The notes under the pieces are model-generated. The model searched no databases, was not told where the DNA came from, and saw only the letters and a program-made list of their open reading frames with translations. Positions 28,749-39,304 of a stretch of 64,000 nucleotides of DNA are shown here, in pieces. This stretch comes from Psychrobacter sp. JCM 18902 (GTDB taxonomy: Bacteria > Pseudomonadota > Gammaproteobacteria > Pseudomonadales > Moraxellaceae): NCBI RefSeq assembly GCF_904846615.1, contig NZ_CAJHBK010000001.1, forward strand, positions 1,178,001 through 1,242,000, read 5' to 3'. The translations under genes were made by a program, and so were the position numbers. Within the stretch, counting starts at the first letter, position 1. Each line of letters opens with the position of its first letter.

Positions 28749-30554
28749 ATGTCACATTACCCTTCATATTATAAAAGTGACGCGCAAGCCAATTATTTTA
28801 ACAAGACTTTTATCATCGCCTTACTATCTTTACTCCTCCTCATTGCTATCACATCGCCTGCTCATGCTCACGAGATGCCAGTAGTACACAGCCACGAGCG
28901 CGATGAAGCAGTATCTACTAATACTGTGGCAGCGACATCCACTGCTATAAGTGAAGAGACCTTACTTGCTCAAGACGACACCTTGATTGCTCAAAACAAG
29001 CAGTCTCTGGCTACGCCTGCTAATCTTGCGATAAGTAAAAGGGATGCTATCGAACAGTTCGTTGCTGCTGACTTCACCAAGCGCCAAACCATGCTCAACC
29101 AGTGGCCGGGGTCAGTTGAGAGTTTGGATACTTTGGTTGAGCTTATAAAAAACGATGAGCTATATCAAGGCAATGGTGGGCAAACCTACCTACTTAACAG
29201 CGAAGATGAGCTATTTACTTATCCTGCTAAGCAGCTGACCACCGAGTGGCCGAGTGACTTGGCGCAAGTGACTTTGACCAATACGCTACGCTCAGCCTTA
29301 GTATTTGGACAAGCCAAGGTTAAGCTTGAGTCAAACGATCCTACGCAACGTATGCAGGCAGTTGCCATCTTAGCGGACAATATCGAACAGCTAGATCCAG
29401 CACTCATAAGTACTGCTGCCGCTACTGAGCAAGACGACGACGTCAAAACGGCGTTGAGTACTTTACAAGCGAGGATTGATTTTAGAGATGGCGACGTTAC
29501 TACCCAAATTGCCGCGCTTACCGTGCTTGCTGATAGTGATAGCCCGCAAGTCTTAGTGGATGTCAAAAAAGCATTGGCGGCAGATGATATCGACCCTGTA
29601 CTCAAATCCACGCTGTTAGACGCTGAAGAAAGTATTGAGCAGCGCATTACCCTCAGTACTTGGATAGGTCATCTGTTCACGGGGCTTAGTACGGCAAGTA
29701 TCTTACTACTGGCGGCATTAGGGCTGGCCATTACTTTTGGGCTACTGGGTGTCATCAATATGGCTCATGGTGAGCTCATTATGATTGGTGCTTACGCCAC
29801 TTATATGGTGCAAAATCTCTTTCAAGCGTATTTTCCTAGTATGACTGGATGGTATCTGGTTGCTGCTATACCCGTTGCTTTTTTAGTTAGTGCCATTATT
29901 GGCATGGTTATCGAACGAATCATTATTCGCCCGCTTTATGGTCGTGAGCTTGAAACCTTACTGGCAACCTTCGGTGTCAGTCTGATTCTCATGCAGTTGG
30001 TTCGGATGATATTTGGCGCGCAGAACGTCGAAGTCAGCAATGTCGACTGGTTGAGCGGTGCCTATCAAGTCTCCTCGAGCCTTGTGCTTCCCTTCAATCG
30101 TATCGCTATTATTGGCTTTACCATCATTATTCTTATGCTACTGGTGTACTTACTGAACAAGACTCGTTTCGGGCTATTTGTGCGCGCTGTGACTCAAAAC
30201 CGGCAAATGGCACGTGCAGTTGGTATCTCCTCTGCTCGCATCGACATGTTGGCTTTTGGACTTGGCTCGGGTCTCGCAGGTCTCGCTGGCTGTGCCTTAG
30301 CGCAAGTAGGCAATGTCGGACCCGACTTAGGTCAAACTTATATTATTGATGCGTTCTTAGTCGTCGTGGTTGGCGGTGTTGGACAAGTATGGGGCGCGGT
30401 ATTGGCATCTTTAGGTCTTGGTATCAGTGGTACGGTGCTTGAAATTGGCATTGGTGCTGTGATGGCTAAGATTGTGTTACTGGTTCTTGTGATTTTGTTT
30501 ATTCAAAAACGTCCACAAGGTTTGTTCGCCCTCAAAGGCCGTTTTGTGGATTAA
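28749..30554 (+). CDS. urtB: Urea ABC transporter, permease UrtB
   Basis: This 601-residue branched-chain-type permease has a signal sequence ending near AHAHEMP and a periplasmic, alpha-helical N-terminal extension of about 270 residues. The membrane domain begins around 300 (LGLAITFGLLGVINMAHGELIMIG). The extension contains a histidine-rich start and HEAT-like repeats and is characteristic of UrtB, although somewhat longer here than usual. It is the second gene of the urt operon. Confidence 0.92.
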   Translation: MSHYPSYYKSDAQANYFNKTFIIALLSLLLLIAITSPAHAHEMPVVHSHERDEAVSTNTVAATSTAISEETLLAQDDTLIAQNKQSLATPANLAISKRDAIEQFVAADFTKRQTMLNQWPGSVESLDTLVELIKNDELYQGNGGQTYLLNSEDELFTYPAKQLTTEWPSDLAQVTLTNTLRSALVFGQAKVKLESNDPTQRMQAVAILADNIEQLDPALISTAAATEQDDDVKTALSTLQARIDFRDGDVTTQIAALTVLADSDSPQVLVDVKKALAADDIDPVLKSTLLDAEESIEQRITLSTWIGHLFTGLSTASILLLAALGLAITFGLLGVINMAHGELIMIGAYATYMVQNLFQAYFPSMTGWYLVAAIPVAFLVSAIIGMVIERIIIRPLYGRELETLLATFGVSLILMQLVRMIFGAQNVEVSNVDWLSGAYQVSSSLVLPFNRIAIIGFTIIILMLLVYLLNKTRFGLFVRAVTQNRQMARAVGISSARIDMLAFGLGSGLAGLAGCALAQVGNVGPDLGQTYIIDAFLVVVVGGVGQVWGAVLASLGLGISGTVLEIGIGAVMAKIVLLVLVILFIQKRPQGLFALKGRFVD

Positions 30555-30564
30555 GGAGAACCTC

Positions 30565-31635
30565 ATGCGTTTCGCTCAATTATTATCTGATTCCCCACGT
30601 AATGCCATTCTGATTGGTTTGTGTTTTTTAGTGCTACTGATATTGCCTTGGCTCCATTTACTACCTGAAACCTCTAGTTTTCACCTGTCTGCTTACTGGA
30701 TAACTTTGATTGGTAAAATAATGGCGCTCGCCATGGTGGCACTGGCTTTAGACTTGGTCTGGGGCTATGCCGGTATCTTAAGCTTAGGTCATGGTCTTTA
30801 TTTTGCGTTAGGGGGTTATGCTTTTGGTATGTACTTGACGCGTGAAACTGCTGGCACGGGCTTGCCAGATTTTATGCGTTTTTTGAGTTGGACCGAATTG
30901 CCATGGTATTGGGCAGGCACTCAACATTTCTGGTGGGCGATGGCTCTAGTGGTGCTAGTTCCCGGTCTAGTCGCTTTTATCTTTGGCTATTTTGCTTTTC
31001 GCTCAAAGATTAAAGGGGTTTATTTTTCGATTATTACTCAGGCCATGACCTACGCGGCAGCTTTACTGTTTTTCCGTAACGAAACAGGCTTTGGTGGTAA
31101 CAATGGCTTCACAGGTTTTACGACGCTATTAGGTTATGACATCACGGCCTCTTCAACGAGGGCTGTGCTGTGCTTTACGACTGCTTTGGCGCTGCTACTG
31201 TCCTATCTTGGACTACGCTATCTGATGAGCCAGCCTTATGGGCGCGTGCTTGGTGCCATTCGTGATAGTGAAAATCGTTTGCAGTATTTAGGCTATCGCA
31301 CGCTTTGGTACAAGCTTTCAGCTTGGGTATTGTCTGCAGTCATTGCTGGTATCGCTGGTGCTCTATATGTACCGCAAGTTGGTATCATTAACCCAGGCGA
31401 GATGAACCCCGTCAACTCTATCGAGATGGCAGTCTGGGTGGCTGCTGGAGGCAGAGGTTCATTAATCGGTGCCATTGTAGGCGCTGGTACAGTCAATGTG
31501 ATTAAAACCTATTTTACCGTCGCCTACCCAGAGTTCTGGTTACTTATTCTAGGCGGATTATTTGTGGTGGTTACTATATTTCTCCCTAACGGCATCATTG
31601 GTGTACTCGATCGTTTTAAGAAGGAAAAAGAATAA
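30565..31635 (+). CDS. urtC: Urea ABC transporter, permease UrtC
   Basis: This 356-residue permease of the LivM type has the conserved YAGILSLGHGLYFALGGY segment and multiple hydrophobic helices. AAGGAG lies 6 bases before ATG 30565, and the in-frame extension to 30544 overlaps the end of urtB and is not used. The last base of its stop codon is the first base of the urtD start. Confidence 0.93.
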   Translation: MRFAQLLSDSPRNAILIGLCFLVLLILPWLHLLPETSSFHLSAYWITLIGKIMALAMVALALDLVWGYAGILSLGHGLYFALGGYAFGMYLTRETAGTGLPDFMRFLSWTELPWYWAGTQHFWWAMALVVLVPGLVAFIFGYFAFRSKIKGVYFSIITQAMTYAAALLFFRNETGFGGNNGFTGFTTLLGYDITASSTRAVLCFTTALALLLSYLGLRYLMSQPYGRVLGAIRDSENRLQYLGYRTLWYKLSAWVLSAVIAGIAGALYVPQVGIINPGEMNPVNSIEMAVWVAAGGRGSLIGAIVGAGTVNVIKTYFTVAYPEFWLLILGGLFVVVTIFLPNGIIGVLDRFKKEKE

Positions 31636-32600
31636 TGTCAATAATATGTAATAATGCTGCTTCCCAAAAAACAGCTAACGGTGCGCTTATTAAAAATCAA
31701 AATGATCCTAGTATACATAAGCCAATGGGAAGTTTTGACAATACAAATAACATAACGATTGCAGAAACCACGCCTACCCGACCAGTCACTAGTTTGGCTG
31801 AAGATTATGGAGATAGCGGTGGCTTAGCGCATCCTGTTTCTAAATCAGGTCCAGATATGAGACATGGGATTGCGCTGTATTTAGAAGGCGTTAGCGTGTG
31901 GTTTGACTCGTTCCGCGCACTCAATGATTCATCTCTATACATTGAGGCAGGCGAGCTGCGCTGCATCATTGGTCCTAATGGTGCAGGTAAAACCACGTTA
32001 ATGGATGTCATCACTGGTAAAACGCGCCCGACCACAGGCAGCGCATTTTTCGGTCAAGTACATAATTTAGCCAAACTATCTACCGAAGAAATAGCGGAAG
32101 CAGGCATTGGCCGTAAGTTTCAAAAACCCACCGTATTTGAGAAATTTACCGTACTTGATAACTTAATGCTGGCTGCACCAAAGGACAAACGGGTATCAAA
32201 AAGCTGGTTTACTAAAATTGACGCAGAAATCCAAGATACTCTTGACTCAACGCTTGATCAAATACGCCTAAAAGAGCTGATTAACAAGCCAGCAGGACTA
32301 TTATCTCATGGTCAAAAGCAGTGGCTAGAGATTGGAATGTTACTGATGCAAAGACCAAAACTTATCTTACTTGATGAACCAGTAGCAGGCATGACAGATG
32401 CCGAAACGGAACATACCGCTGAGTTATGTCTGCGCCTTAAAGAGAATCATACCTTAATCGTGGTTGAGCATGACATGACCTTTATTGATGCCATAAGTGA
32501 GAAAGTAACGGTTTTGGCAAATGGCGCTATTTTGGCTGAAGGGACGTTAGCTGAAGTGCAGAATAATGAAGCCGTCATTGAGACCTATCTAGGTCGATAA
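31635..32600 (+). CDS. urtD: Urea ABC transporter, ATPase UrtD with N-terminal extension
   Basis: This 321-residue ABC ATPase has Walker A GPNGAGKT at 113-120, an LSHGQ signature, and Walker B LILLDEP. The family usually begins about 75 residues later. Here a low-complexity, Asn/Thr-rich extension precedes the ATPase. The ATG overlaps the urtC stop and has AAGGA 9 bases upstream, so the long form looks real. An alternative ATG near residue 75 has no evident ribosome binding site. Confidence 0.9.
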   Translation: MSIICNNAASQKTANGALIKNQNDPSIHKPMGSFDNTNNITIAETTPTRPVTSLAEDYGDSGGLAHPVSKSGPDMRHGIALYLEGVSVWFDSFRALNDSSLYIEAGELRCIIGPNGAGKTTLMDVITGKTRPTTGSAFFGQVHNLAKLSTEEIAEAGIGRKFQKPTVFEKFTVLDNLMLAAPKDKRVSKSWFTKIDAEIQDTLDSTLDQIRLKELINKPAGLLSHGQKQWLEIGMLLMQRPKLILLDEPVAGMTDAETEHTAELCLRLKENHTLIVVEHDMTFIDAISEKVTVLANGAILAEGTLAEVQNNEAVIETYLGR

Positions 32601-32646
32601 TTGATAGTAGTGCTTAGAAATAGACCTAAAAAATAGAGGTGCTTAT

Positions 32647-33345
32647 ATGTTAGAAATTAATGCCATAAATCAATATTACGGTGGCAGTCACATCTTACGT
32701 GATGTCACCCTCGCCGCCCCTGTAGGAGAATGTAGCGTGGTACTGGGTCGTAATGGCGTTGGTAAAACCACCTTGCTTAAATGCTTGATGGGCATCCTAC
32801 CAATAAAATCAGGTGAAATTTTATTAGACGGTAAGGATATTAGTCAGATGACGCCTGAGCAACGTGTGCGCACAGGACTCGCTTATGTGCCGCAAGGACG
32901 CGATATATTTTCTACTTTGACCGTTGAAGAAAACATTCTGATTGGAATGGCAAAATTCTCTCAACGTAAAGCAAGTAAAGTACCCAAACACTTATATGAT
33001 ATATTTCCAGTGCTGGACGAAATGAAGCATCGCCGCGGTGGTGATCTATCAGGCGGTCAGCAGCAGCAACTTGCTATTGCTCGTGCGCTTGCATCAGAGC
33101 CTCGAGTACTAGTACTTGATGAGCCGACTGAAGGTATCCAACCGTCCATTATTAAAGACATTGGTAGAGTCATTCGTAGTCTTGCTAATAAAGGCGATAT
33201 GGCAATTGTTTTAGTAGAGCAGTTTTATGAGTTTGCAGAAGAGCTTGCCGATAACTATACCGTGCTTTCTAGAGGACAAGTGGTAGCTCAGGGCGCTGGA
33301 TGTGACATGGCAAAAAACAATATTCAAGAGTTGGTGGCAATCTAA
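32647..33345 (+). CDS. urtE: Urea ABC transporter, ATPase UrtE
   Basis: This 232-residue ABC ATPase has Walker A GRNGVGKT at 34-41, the signature LSGGQQQQLAIARAL, and Walker B VLVLDEPTEGIQ, the last characteristic of UrtE/LivF proteins. It follows urtD by 46 bases with GAGG upstream, and is followed 29 bases later by ureD, so transporter and urease genes are probably one operon. Confidence 0.93.
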   Translation: MLEINAINQYYGGSHILRDVTLAAPVGECSVVLGRNGVGKTTLLKCLMGILPIKSGEILLDGKDISQMTPEQRVRTGLAYVPQGRDIFSTLTVEENILIGMAKFSQRKASKVPKHLYDIFPVLDEMKHRRGGDLSGGQQQQLAIARALASEPRVLVLDEPTEGIQPSIIKDIGRVIRSLANKGDMAIVLVEQFYEFAEELADNYTVLSRGQVVAQGAGCDMAKNNIQELVAI

Positions 33346-33374
33346 AAAGACACTTTATAAAAGGGAATACAATT

Positions 33375-34403
33375 TTGACTTGGCAATCCTCACTACAGCT
33401 CCATTTCGACTGCGCCTCTACTGCTGCAAAAACTCGGCTGTATCATCGTGCCCATACTGGCGCACTCATGGTGCAGCGCGCGCTGTATCCTGAGCCTGAT
33501 AGTACTGACAACAGCCAAGCAGGGATTTGCCATATCTATGTGTTGTATCCTCCTGCTGGCATTGCTGATGATGACCGCTTAACATTGGAATTTGACCTAC
33601 ACTCTAATAGCCATGCGGTGATTACTACTCCTGGAGCTGGAAAATGGTACGGGCAACGCAAATCATTACGATCTTCTAAACCCAACGATTTATCAAAATC
33701 TACCGAGGATACCCAAGCGACAACTAGCAACGACTTTGACCATCCTCTCGACAATAGCTCCTGCTCCCATTTTATCGACAATACTTTAAACGATGCCGTC
33801 AGCGCAGAACAATATATCGATGCCCGCCTCGATGACCACGCTGTCCTAGAATGGCTACCTCAAGAAAGCATTTATTACGATTATTCCAACTCTAATGCGA
33901 ATAACCGATTTTATTTAGCTAAGACAGCAAGTTTATTGACTTGGGATATTGCGGTATTTGGACGTCAAGCGTATCAAGAGACGTTTGCTAATGGTCATTA
34001 TGCCAACCGCTTAGAGATATGGCGTGAGGGCAGTTTATTGGTCAGTGAATGCACCTCCCAGCCAGCAAATACACGCTGGTTTACCTCACCATTAGGACTG
34101 AACAACCAACATGTGCATGGCTCTTTTTGGGCAATACCTAGCACAGAGATCATTGCACCTGAGTTACAGAATAATCCGCTCAAGCTCGGCCAATATTTAG
34201 ATACCACTATTACCGAGCTACGCCATCTCATTGATACGCAGTCATTACCTATTCACTGTACTCACAATTTTCAAGGTATCAATTGCCGTTATTTAGGGGC
34301 AGATGTGCGCGCCTGCTTTGAGGATTTTTACCAAATTCGCGAGCTTATCAGGTCTAAATGGTACGCGCTTGAGCCTCATCGACCAAGGATTTGGGACACT
34401 TAA
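33375..34403 (+). CDS. ureD: Urease accessory protein UreD
   Basis: This 342-residue UreD scaffold acts with UreF and UreG in loading nickel into urease. Conserved blocks are KTRLYHRAHTGALMVQR, the YPPAGIADDDRLTL segment and TPGAGKWYGQR. The start is TTG at 33375 with AAGGGAA 7 bases upstream; no ATG gives a full-length protein. An acidic, Ser/Thr/Asp-rich insert of about 55 residues (about 98-155) interrupts the usual fold and makes the protein longer than typical UreD. Confidence 0.92.
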   Translation: MTWQSSLQLHFDCASTAAKTRLYHRAHTGALMVQRALYPEPDSTDNSQAGICHIYVLYPPAGIADDDRLTLEFDLHSNSHAVITTPGAGKWYGQRKSLRSSKPNDLSKSTEDTQATTSNDFDHPLDNSSCSHFIDNTLNDAVSAEQYIDARLDDHAVLEWLPQESIYYDYSNSNANNRFYLAKTASLLTWDIAVFGRQAYQETFANGHYANRLEIWREGSLLVSECTSQPANTRWFTSPLGLNNQHVHGSFWAIPSTEIIAPELQNNPLKLGQYLDTTITELRHLIDTQSLPIHCTHNFQGINCRYLGADVRACFEDFYQIRELIRSKWYALEPHRPRIWDT

Positions 34404-34539
34404 TATCATGTGCTCCCACTTAATCTCATCCTTAAACAGTGCTGCATCAAACTAGAGTGACTCTACTTATCCTATTTACTTTATAAAGATTAAAAACGAA
34501 TCATAGTCTTCAAAAGACAATAATTATTAAGGAAGTTTT

Positions 34540-34842
34540 ATGCAGTTAAATCCTACCGAAAAAGATAAACTCTTACTATTTACCGCCGGTATGGTGGCGG
34601 AACGTCGTAAAAATCGTGGCGTCAAGCTTAATTATCCTGAGTCTATCGCTTACATTAGCATGTTATTAATGGAAGGCGCGCGTGATGGCAAAACCGTGGC
34701 GCAACTGATGAGTGAAGGAGCCACTTATCTCTCTGCCGATGACGTCATGGAAGGCATTGCAGAGATGATACACGATGTCCAAGTTGAAGCCACTTTCCCC
34801 GATGGCACTAAGCTGGTGACGGTACATAACCCCATCGTATAG
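34540..34842 (+). CDS. ureA: Urease gamma subunit
   Basis: This 100-residue gamma subunit is almost invariant in length and sequence: [23 protein letters not shown], then [11 protein letters not shown] and the C-terminal [14 protein letters not shown]. An AAGGAAG lies close before the ATG. The downstream gene carries both the beta and alpha subunits. Confidence 0.96.
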   Translation: MQLNPTEKDKLLLFTAGMVAERRKNRGVKLNYPESIAYISMLLMEGARDGKTVAQLMSEGATYLSADDVMEGIAEMIHDVQVEATFPDGTKLVTVHNPIV

Positions 34843-34916
34843 CTTGCTTGTTGTAAAGCCGTATAAAACGATATTGAACGAGAGCCATTGCCGTAAGACG
34901 ATTAAGGATAATAAAA

Positions 34917-37043
34917 ATGACGATAAAAGCAGGCGAATATAATATTAAAGCAGGCGATATGGCTTTGAATACTGGTCGATATGTTCAAACCATAACGGTA
35001 ATCAATACCGGCGACCGCCCTATTCAAATCGGTTCTCACTATCACTTCTTTGAGGTAAATGCAGCACTGAGCTTTGATCGAGAGTCGACGCTTGGCTATC
35101 GACTCAATATCCTATCTGGCACTGCGGTACGTTTTGAGCCAGGACAAGCGCGCGAAGTGGAACTGGTTGCCATCTCAGGTAGACAGCACATTTATGGTTT
35201 TTCAGGCGAGGTTATGGGCGTTGTAGACCCTAAAACCTCTCAAAACACCTCGAAAAAACGCATTGACCGACGTATCTATGCCGAGCATTTTGGCCCTACC
35301 ACAGGGGATAAGGTACGCTTAGCCGATACAAATTTATGGCTTGAGGTTGAATATGACTTGACCAGTCACAGTGGCCAACATACTGATAGCATCAGCATTG
35401 GTGAAGAGGTTAAATTTGGTGGCGGCAAGGTAATCCGCGATGGTATGGGTCAATCACAGCTGCTGGGTGACCAAGTTGCCGACACTATTATTACCAATGC
35501 TTTGATTGTGGACTACAGCGGTATCTACAAGGCAGATGTCGCTATTAAGGGCGGTCACATTAGCGGTATCGGTAAAGCCGGTAACCCTGATATTCAGCCT
35601 AACGTGACGTTACCTATTGGCGCGGCTACCGAAATTATCGCAGGAGAAGGTAAAATTTTGACTGCTGGTGGAATCGATAGCCATATTCACTTCATTGCAC
35701 CTCAGCAATGTGAAACGGCGCTAATGTCTGGTGTGACTACGATGTTAGGCGGTGGTACGGGACCTGCTGAAGGTACTCTTGCCACCACTTGTACACCTGG
35801 TGCTTATCATATTCATAGTATGCTAAAAGCCACTGATGCTATTCCGATGAATATCGGATTCTTAGGTAAAGGCAATGTTAGTCTACCTGCCCCCATTGTA
35901 GAGCAGATTGAAGCGGGTGCTATCGGGCTTAAGCTTCATGAAGACTGGGGCTCCACGCCCAAAGCCATTGATAACTGCCTTAGCGTGGCTGAAGAATATG
36001 ATGTGCAAGTGGCTATTCATACTGATACGTTAAATGAAAGCGGTTATTTAGATAGCACTCTAGGCGCGTTTAAAGACCGCTGTATTCACACCTTCCATAC
36101 CGAAGGCGCTGGCGGCGGTCATGCCCCAGATATCTTAAAAGCTATTGGCGAAACCAATGTTTTACCCTCATCAACCAACCCGACGCGCCCTTTCACCATT
36201 AATACCATTGACGAGCATCTAGACATGCTCATGGTTTGTCACCACTTAAGCCCAGCCATTGCTGAAGATGTCGCTTTTGCAGAAAGCCGTATTCGTAAAG
36301 AAACCATTGCCGCTGAAGATATTTTACAAGATATGGGTGCTATCTCTATGATGAGTAGTGATTCGCAAGCGATGGGACGCGTGGGAGAAGTCATTATTCG
36401 CACGTGGCAAACGGCTGATAAAATGAAAACCCAACGTGGTCATCTGGCTCCTGATCAATCGGCTAAAACTGAGCAAGCATTAGAAAATATCATACTAAGT
36501 CCCACTGACTCTGATAGCAGCAATGATAATTTTCGTATCAAACGCTACCTCGCAAAATACACCATCAACCCTGCCATCACTCATGGCATTAGTGACGAAG
36601 TGGGATCCATTGAAGTAGATAAATGGGCGGATTTAATTTTATGGTCGCCTGCATTTTTTGGCGTAAAGCCCGACCTTATCATTAAAGGCGGCTTGATTGC
36701 GGCAGCGTCCATGGGCGACCTCAATGCTTCCATTTCAACCCCGCAGCCTGTGCACTATCGCAGCATGTTTGGTAGCTTCCCCAAAACAGTGGCGCAGACT
36801 TGCATCACCTTTATGTCAAGTGCGGCTATTGATAAGGGTGTTGATAGGCAATTAGGATTAGAAAAGGTCATTAAAGCGGTACACAACATTCGTAAGGTAC
36901 GTAAACAAGACATGAAGTTTAATAGCTACTGTCCTAAGATGGAGGTCAACCCAGAAACCTATGAAGTGTACGCCGATGGTGAGCTGTTGACCTGTGAGCC
37001 TGCCGACTATCTACCGATGGCACAGCGCTATTTTTTATTCTAG
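34917..37043 (+). CDS. ureBC: Fused urease beta-alpha subunit (UreB-UreC)
   Basis: This is one 708-residue reading frame. Residues 1 to about 104 are UreB ([19 protein letters not shown], then [10 protein letters not shown]). After about 9 linker residues, UreC begins near 113 ([17 protein letters not shown]). All nickel and catalytic residues are present at a constant offset of 122 from Klebsiella UreC: His256, His258, carbamylated Lys339, His341, His368, His394, Cys441, His442 and Asp482. No Met lies in the linker to start UreC separately. About 10 extra residues (about 151-160) sit between DLTS and [13 protein letters not shown] is 8 bases before the ATG. Urease hydrolyses urea to ammonia and carbamate; activity is expected. 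Confidence 0.95.
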   Translation: MTIKAGEYNIKAGDMALNTGRYVQTITVINTGDRPIQIGSHYHFFEVNAALSFDRESTLGYRLNILSGTAVRFEPGQAREVELVAISGRQHIYGFSGEVMGVVDPKTSQNTSKKRIDRRIYAEHFGPTTGDKVRLADTNLWLEVEYDLTSHSGQHTDSISIGEEVKFGGGKVIRDGMGQSQLLGDQVADTIITNALIVDYSGIYKADVAIKGGHISGIGKAGNPDIQPNVTLPIGAATEIIAGEGKILTAGGIDSHIHFIAPQQCETALMSGVTTMLGGGTGPAEGTLATTCTPGAYHIHSMLKATDAIPMNIGFLGKGNVSLPAPIVEQIEAGAIGLKLHEDWGSTPKAIDNCLSVAEEYDVQVAIHTDTLNESGYLDSTLGAFKDRCIHTFHTEGAGGGHAPDILKAIGETNVLPSSTNPTRPFTINTIDEHLDMLMVCHHLSPAIAEDVAFAESRIRKETIAAEDILQDMGAISMMSSDSQAMGRVGEVIIRTWQTADKMKTQRGHLAPDQSAKTEQALENIILSPTDSDSSNDNFRIKRYLAKYTINPAITHGISDEVGSIEVDKWADLILWSPAFFGVKPDLIIKGGLIAAASMGDLNASISTPQPVHYRSMFGSFPKTVAQTCITFMSSAAIDKGVDRQLGLEKVIKAVHNIRKVRKQDMKFNSYCPKMEVNPETYEVYADGELLTCEPADYLPMAQRYFLF

Positions 37044-37117
37044 CTGCTTTTTATTGTCGTGCTGATAATCCACCATCAGCTGTCAACCATCTACTTTAAC
37101 GGACTATAAACATAATT

Positions 37118-37699
37118 ATGAACATTTATACGCAACGTCTTGATCTATCAACCCTTAGCGCTGAAAAACAAGCGATTATTGATAGGCAAAAAAAGGCAGA
37201 AAACTTTTTATATTTAGATTTCGATACCCGTCAACGTAGCCGGTTTAAAGCAGACACTCAGCATCAAGAAACCATTGGTGTCGATTTGCCACGTACAGAA
37301 ACCATTAAGAATGGCAGTGTACTGGCAGACCATCAAGGCAACTTGATACAGATTATGGCCGCTAATCAAGCCTTAATCGAAGTGACTGCTGATAATGATT
37401 TTGACCTTATGAAAGGCGCTTACCATTTAGGCAACCGCCATGTGCCTTTAATGCTGACACCTAAGGCACTCTACTTTGAGCCTGACCATGTTTTAGAAGC
37501 GATGTTACATCAACTTGGCCTACATACCCAAGCCGTACAAGCGCCATTTGAGCCAGAAACGGGTGCGTATAAAGGTGAGCACGGCGGACATTCTCACTCT
37601 CATAGCCACAATCGTAGTCACAGTCATGGACATAGCGATAATCATCAGCATAATCACTCTGACGCTCACAGCCATAGCTATGAGCATACTCATGACTAA
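37118..37699 (+). CDS. ureE: Urease nickel metallochaperone UreE, His-rich tail
   Basis: This 193-residue protein has the UreE peptide-binding and metal-binding domains, including GNRHVPLML around 107-115, the conserved nickel-site region. The last 41 or so residues carry 15 histidines in HSH-type repeats, giving strong nickel-binding capacity. It ends 8 bases inside ureF in another frame. A clear ribosome binding site was not seen. Confidence 0.92.
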   Translation: MNIYTQRLDLSTLSAEKQAIIDRQKKAENFLYLDFDTRQRSRFKADTQHQETIGVDLPRTETIKNGSVLADHQGNLIQIMAANQALIEVTADNDFDLMKGAYHLGNRHVPLMLTPKALYFEPDHVLEAMLHQLGLHTQAVQAPFEPETGAYKGEHGGHSHSHSHNRSHSHGHSDNHQHNHSDAHSHSYEHTHD

Positions 37700-38507
37700 T
37701 CACACCACACACTCACAGCAGACTACCCGTACCGCACAAGGTATAAATGATCTGAATAATACAGAGGTAACTGGACGTTTGCTCATGCTGGCGTCAAGCA
37801 ACTTACCTATTGGCAGTTATACCTACTCGCAAGGCATAGAGCCTGCTATCGAGTCAGGGCTTATTCATGATGAAAGCAGTTGCTTAACATTTATGAGTGA
37901 CTACTTGGAGCTGGCATTGTGTCGTTATGAGCTACCATTATTGGCGCTGATGATAGAGGCACTTATGATTAATGATGTGGCGCTGACTGATGCTTTAGGT
38001 GCCGATTATCACGCTAGCCGCGAAACCAAAGAGTTCGTCTATGAGTCAAGTCAATTGGCACTGTCTTTATCCGCATGGCTTGATAATGTCCTTGAGCTCA
38101 ATGTGCCTGATAGCTTACTCGCTCATGGGTTTTTGCCACTGTTTGCCCATATCAGCTCGCACTGGCAACTTAAGCCTGTACAAGCCATGACCACCTATGC
38201 CTTTGGTCAAATTGAAAACATGGTGCTGGCTGCGGTTAAGACCGTACCGCTTGGACAAATGGCAGGACAGCGCATCATTTGGCAGCTGCAACAATTATTA
38301 AGTCAGCAAATACAGCCACTGGCTGCCAACGTCCAGCAAAAATTTTCGCACGTTCAACAGATCGCGTTAATGACGGATAGCTCTGATATAACAACATTTA
38401 AGCTAAATCTTCTCTATCAACAGCTACATATGTCCGCCAACCTACCAAATTTAGCCATACTGTCTTGTCAGCATGAAAGGCAATACAGCCGCCTATTTCG
38501 CTCTTAA
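37692..38507 (+). CDS. ureF: Urease accessory protein UreF
   Basis: This UreF of 271 residues contains [21 protein letters not shown] near the N-terminus, the family hallmark, and the later [13 protein letters not shown] segment. The open frame runs back to 37515 over the ureE histidine-rich tail in another frame. ATG 37692, overlapping the ureE stop by 8 bases, gives the normal N-terminus and is chosen. Confidence 0.92.
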   Translation: MTNHTTHSQQTTRTAQGINDLNNTEVTGRLLMLASSNLPIGSYTYSQGIEPAIESGLIHDESSCLTFMSDYLELALCRYELPLLALMIEALMINDVALTDALGADYHASRETKEFVYESSQLALSLSAWLDNVLELNVPDSLLAHGFLPLFAHISSHWQLKPVQAMTTYAFGQIENMVLAAVKTVPLGQMAGQRIIWQLQQLLSQQIQPLAANVQQKFSHVQQIALMTDSSDITTFKLNLLYQQLHMSANLPNLAILSCQHERQYSRLFRS

Positions 38508-38545
38508 TCGCTAATAAACACAACTCTCATCAAGGAACTTTATCT

Positions 38546-39199
38546 ATGGCACTAACACCCAAAGTCGAAAACAAAAATTTAGAAACGACGCTCTCTCCGC
38601 TACGTTTAGGCATTGGCGGCCCTGTAGGCTCAGGAAAAACGGCGTTGACGCTAAGACTATGTCAACGCCTGCGGGATGATATCAATATGGCCGTGGTAAC
38701 TAATGATATTTATACCAAAGAAGACTCTGAATTTTTAACCCGTCATGAGGCGATGCCAGCTGAGCGCATTCGCGGTGTTGAAACCGGTGGCTGCCCGCAT
38801 ACTGCCATCCGTGAAGATGCCTCAATTAACTTATCTGCCATCGCCGAATTACAGCAGCAATTTGCAGGTCTTGAGCTTATTATCATCGAGTCGGGTGGTG
38901 ATAATTTGGCAGCAACTTTTAGCCCTGAATTGTCCGACTTGACACTATATGTCATTGACGTGTCTGCAGGCGATAAAATTCCTCGCAAAGGCGGCCCTGG
39001 TATCATGAAATCGGACTTACTTATTATCAATAAAACCGACCTTGCTCCTTTCGTAGGCGCGTCACTTGAGGTGATGGCACATGATGCCAAAAAAATGCGC
39101 GGTGATAAGCCTGTGGTATTCAGTAACATGAAAACAGGCGAAGGTCTTGATGACATTGTTGCTTTTATCTTAGATAAAGGCATGTTAAGTGTGGCGTAG
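38546..39199 (+). CDS. ureG: Urease accessory GTPase UreG
   Basis: This 217-residue GTPase energises nickel delivery. The P-loop GGPVGSGKT is at 24-32. The conserved metal motif is changed only around it ([15 protein letters not shown], with Cys and His adjacent), and INKTDLAP is the guanine-specificity motif. AAGGAA lies before the ATG. It follows ureF by 38 bases. Confidence 0.95.
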   Translation: MALTPKVENKNLETTLSPLRLGIGGPVGSGKTALTLRLCQRLRDDINMAVVTNDIYTKEDSEFLTRHEAMPAERIRGVETGGCPHTAIREDASINLSAIAELQQQFAGLELIIIESGGDNLAATFSPELSDLTLYVIDVSAGDKIPRKGGPGIMKSDLLIINKTDLAPFVGASLEVMAHDAKKMRGDKPVVFSNMKTGEGLDDIVAFILDKGMLSVA

Positions 39200-39304
39200 A
39201 ATTCCTTAGGTAATGGCATTAATAAGTGCTCTACAAACCGCTGATGGATCAGTGGATTATCAGTCAGTTTTTATATCGATTTGTTTATTTATTAAGGATT
39301 TATC

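Noticed and set aside
37515..37691. Long N-terminal extension of ureF overlapping the ureE histidine tail.
   Set aside because: The extension is a frame-shifted reading of the His-rich repeats; the true start at 37692 gives the standard UreF N-terminus.
38743..39219. A 158-codon minus-strand ORF opposite ureG.
   Set aside because: It is the antisense shadow of the conserved ureG gene, with no family resemblance.
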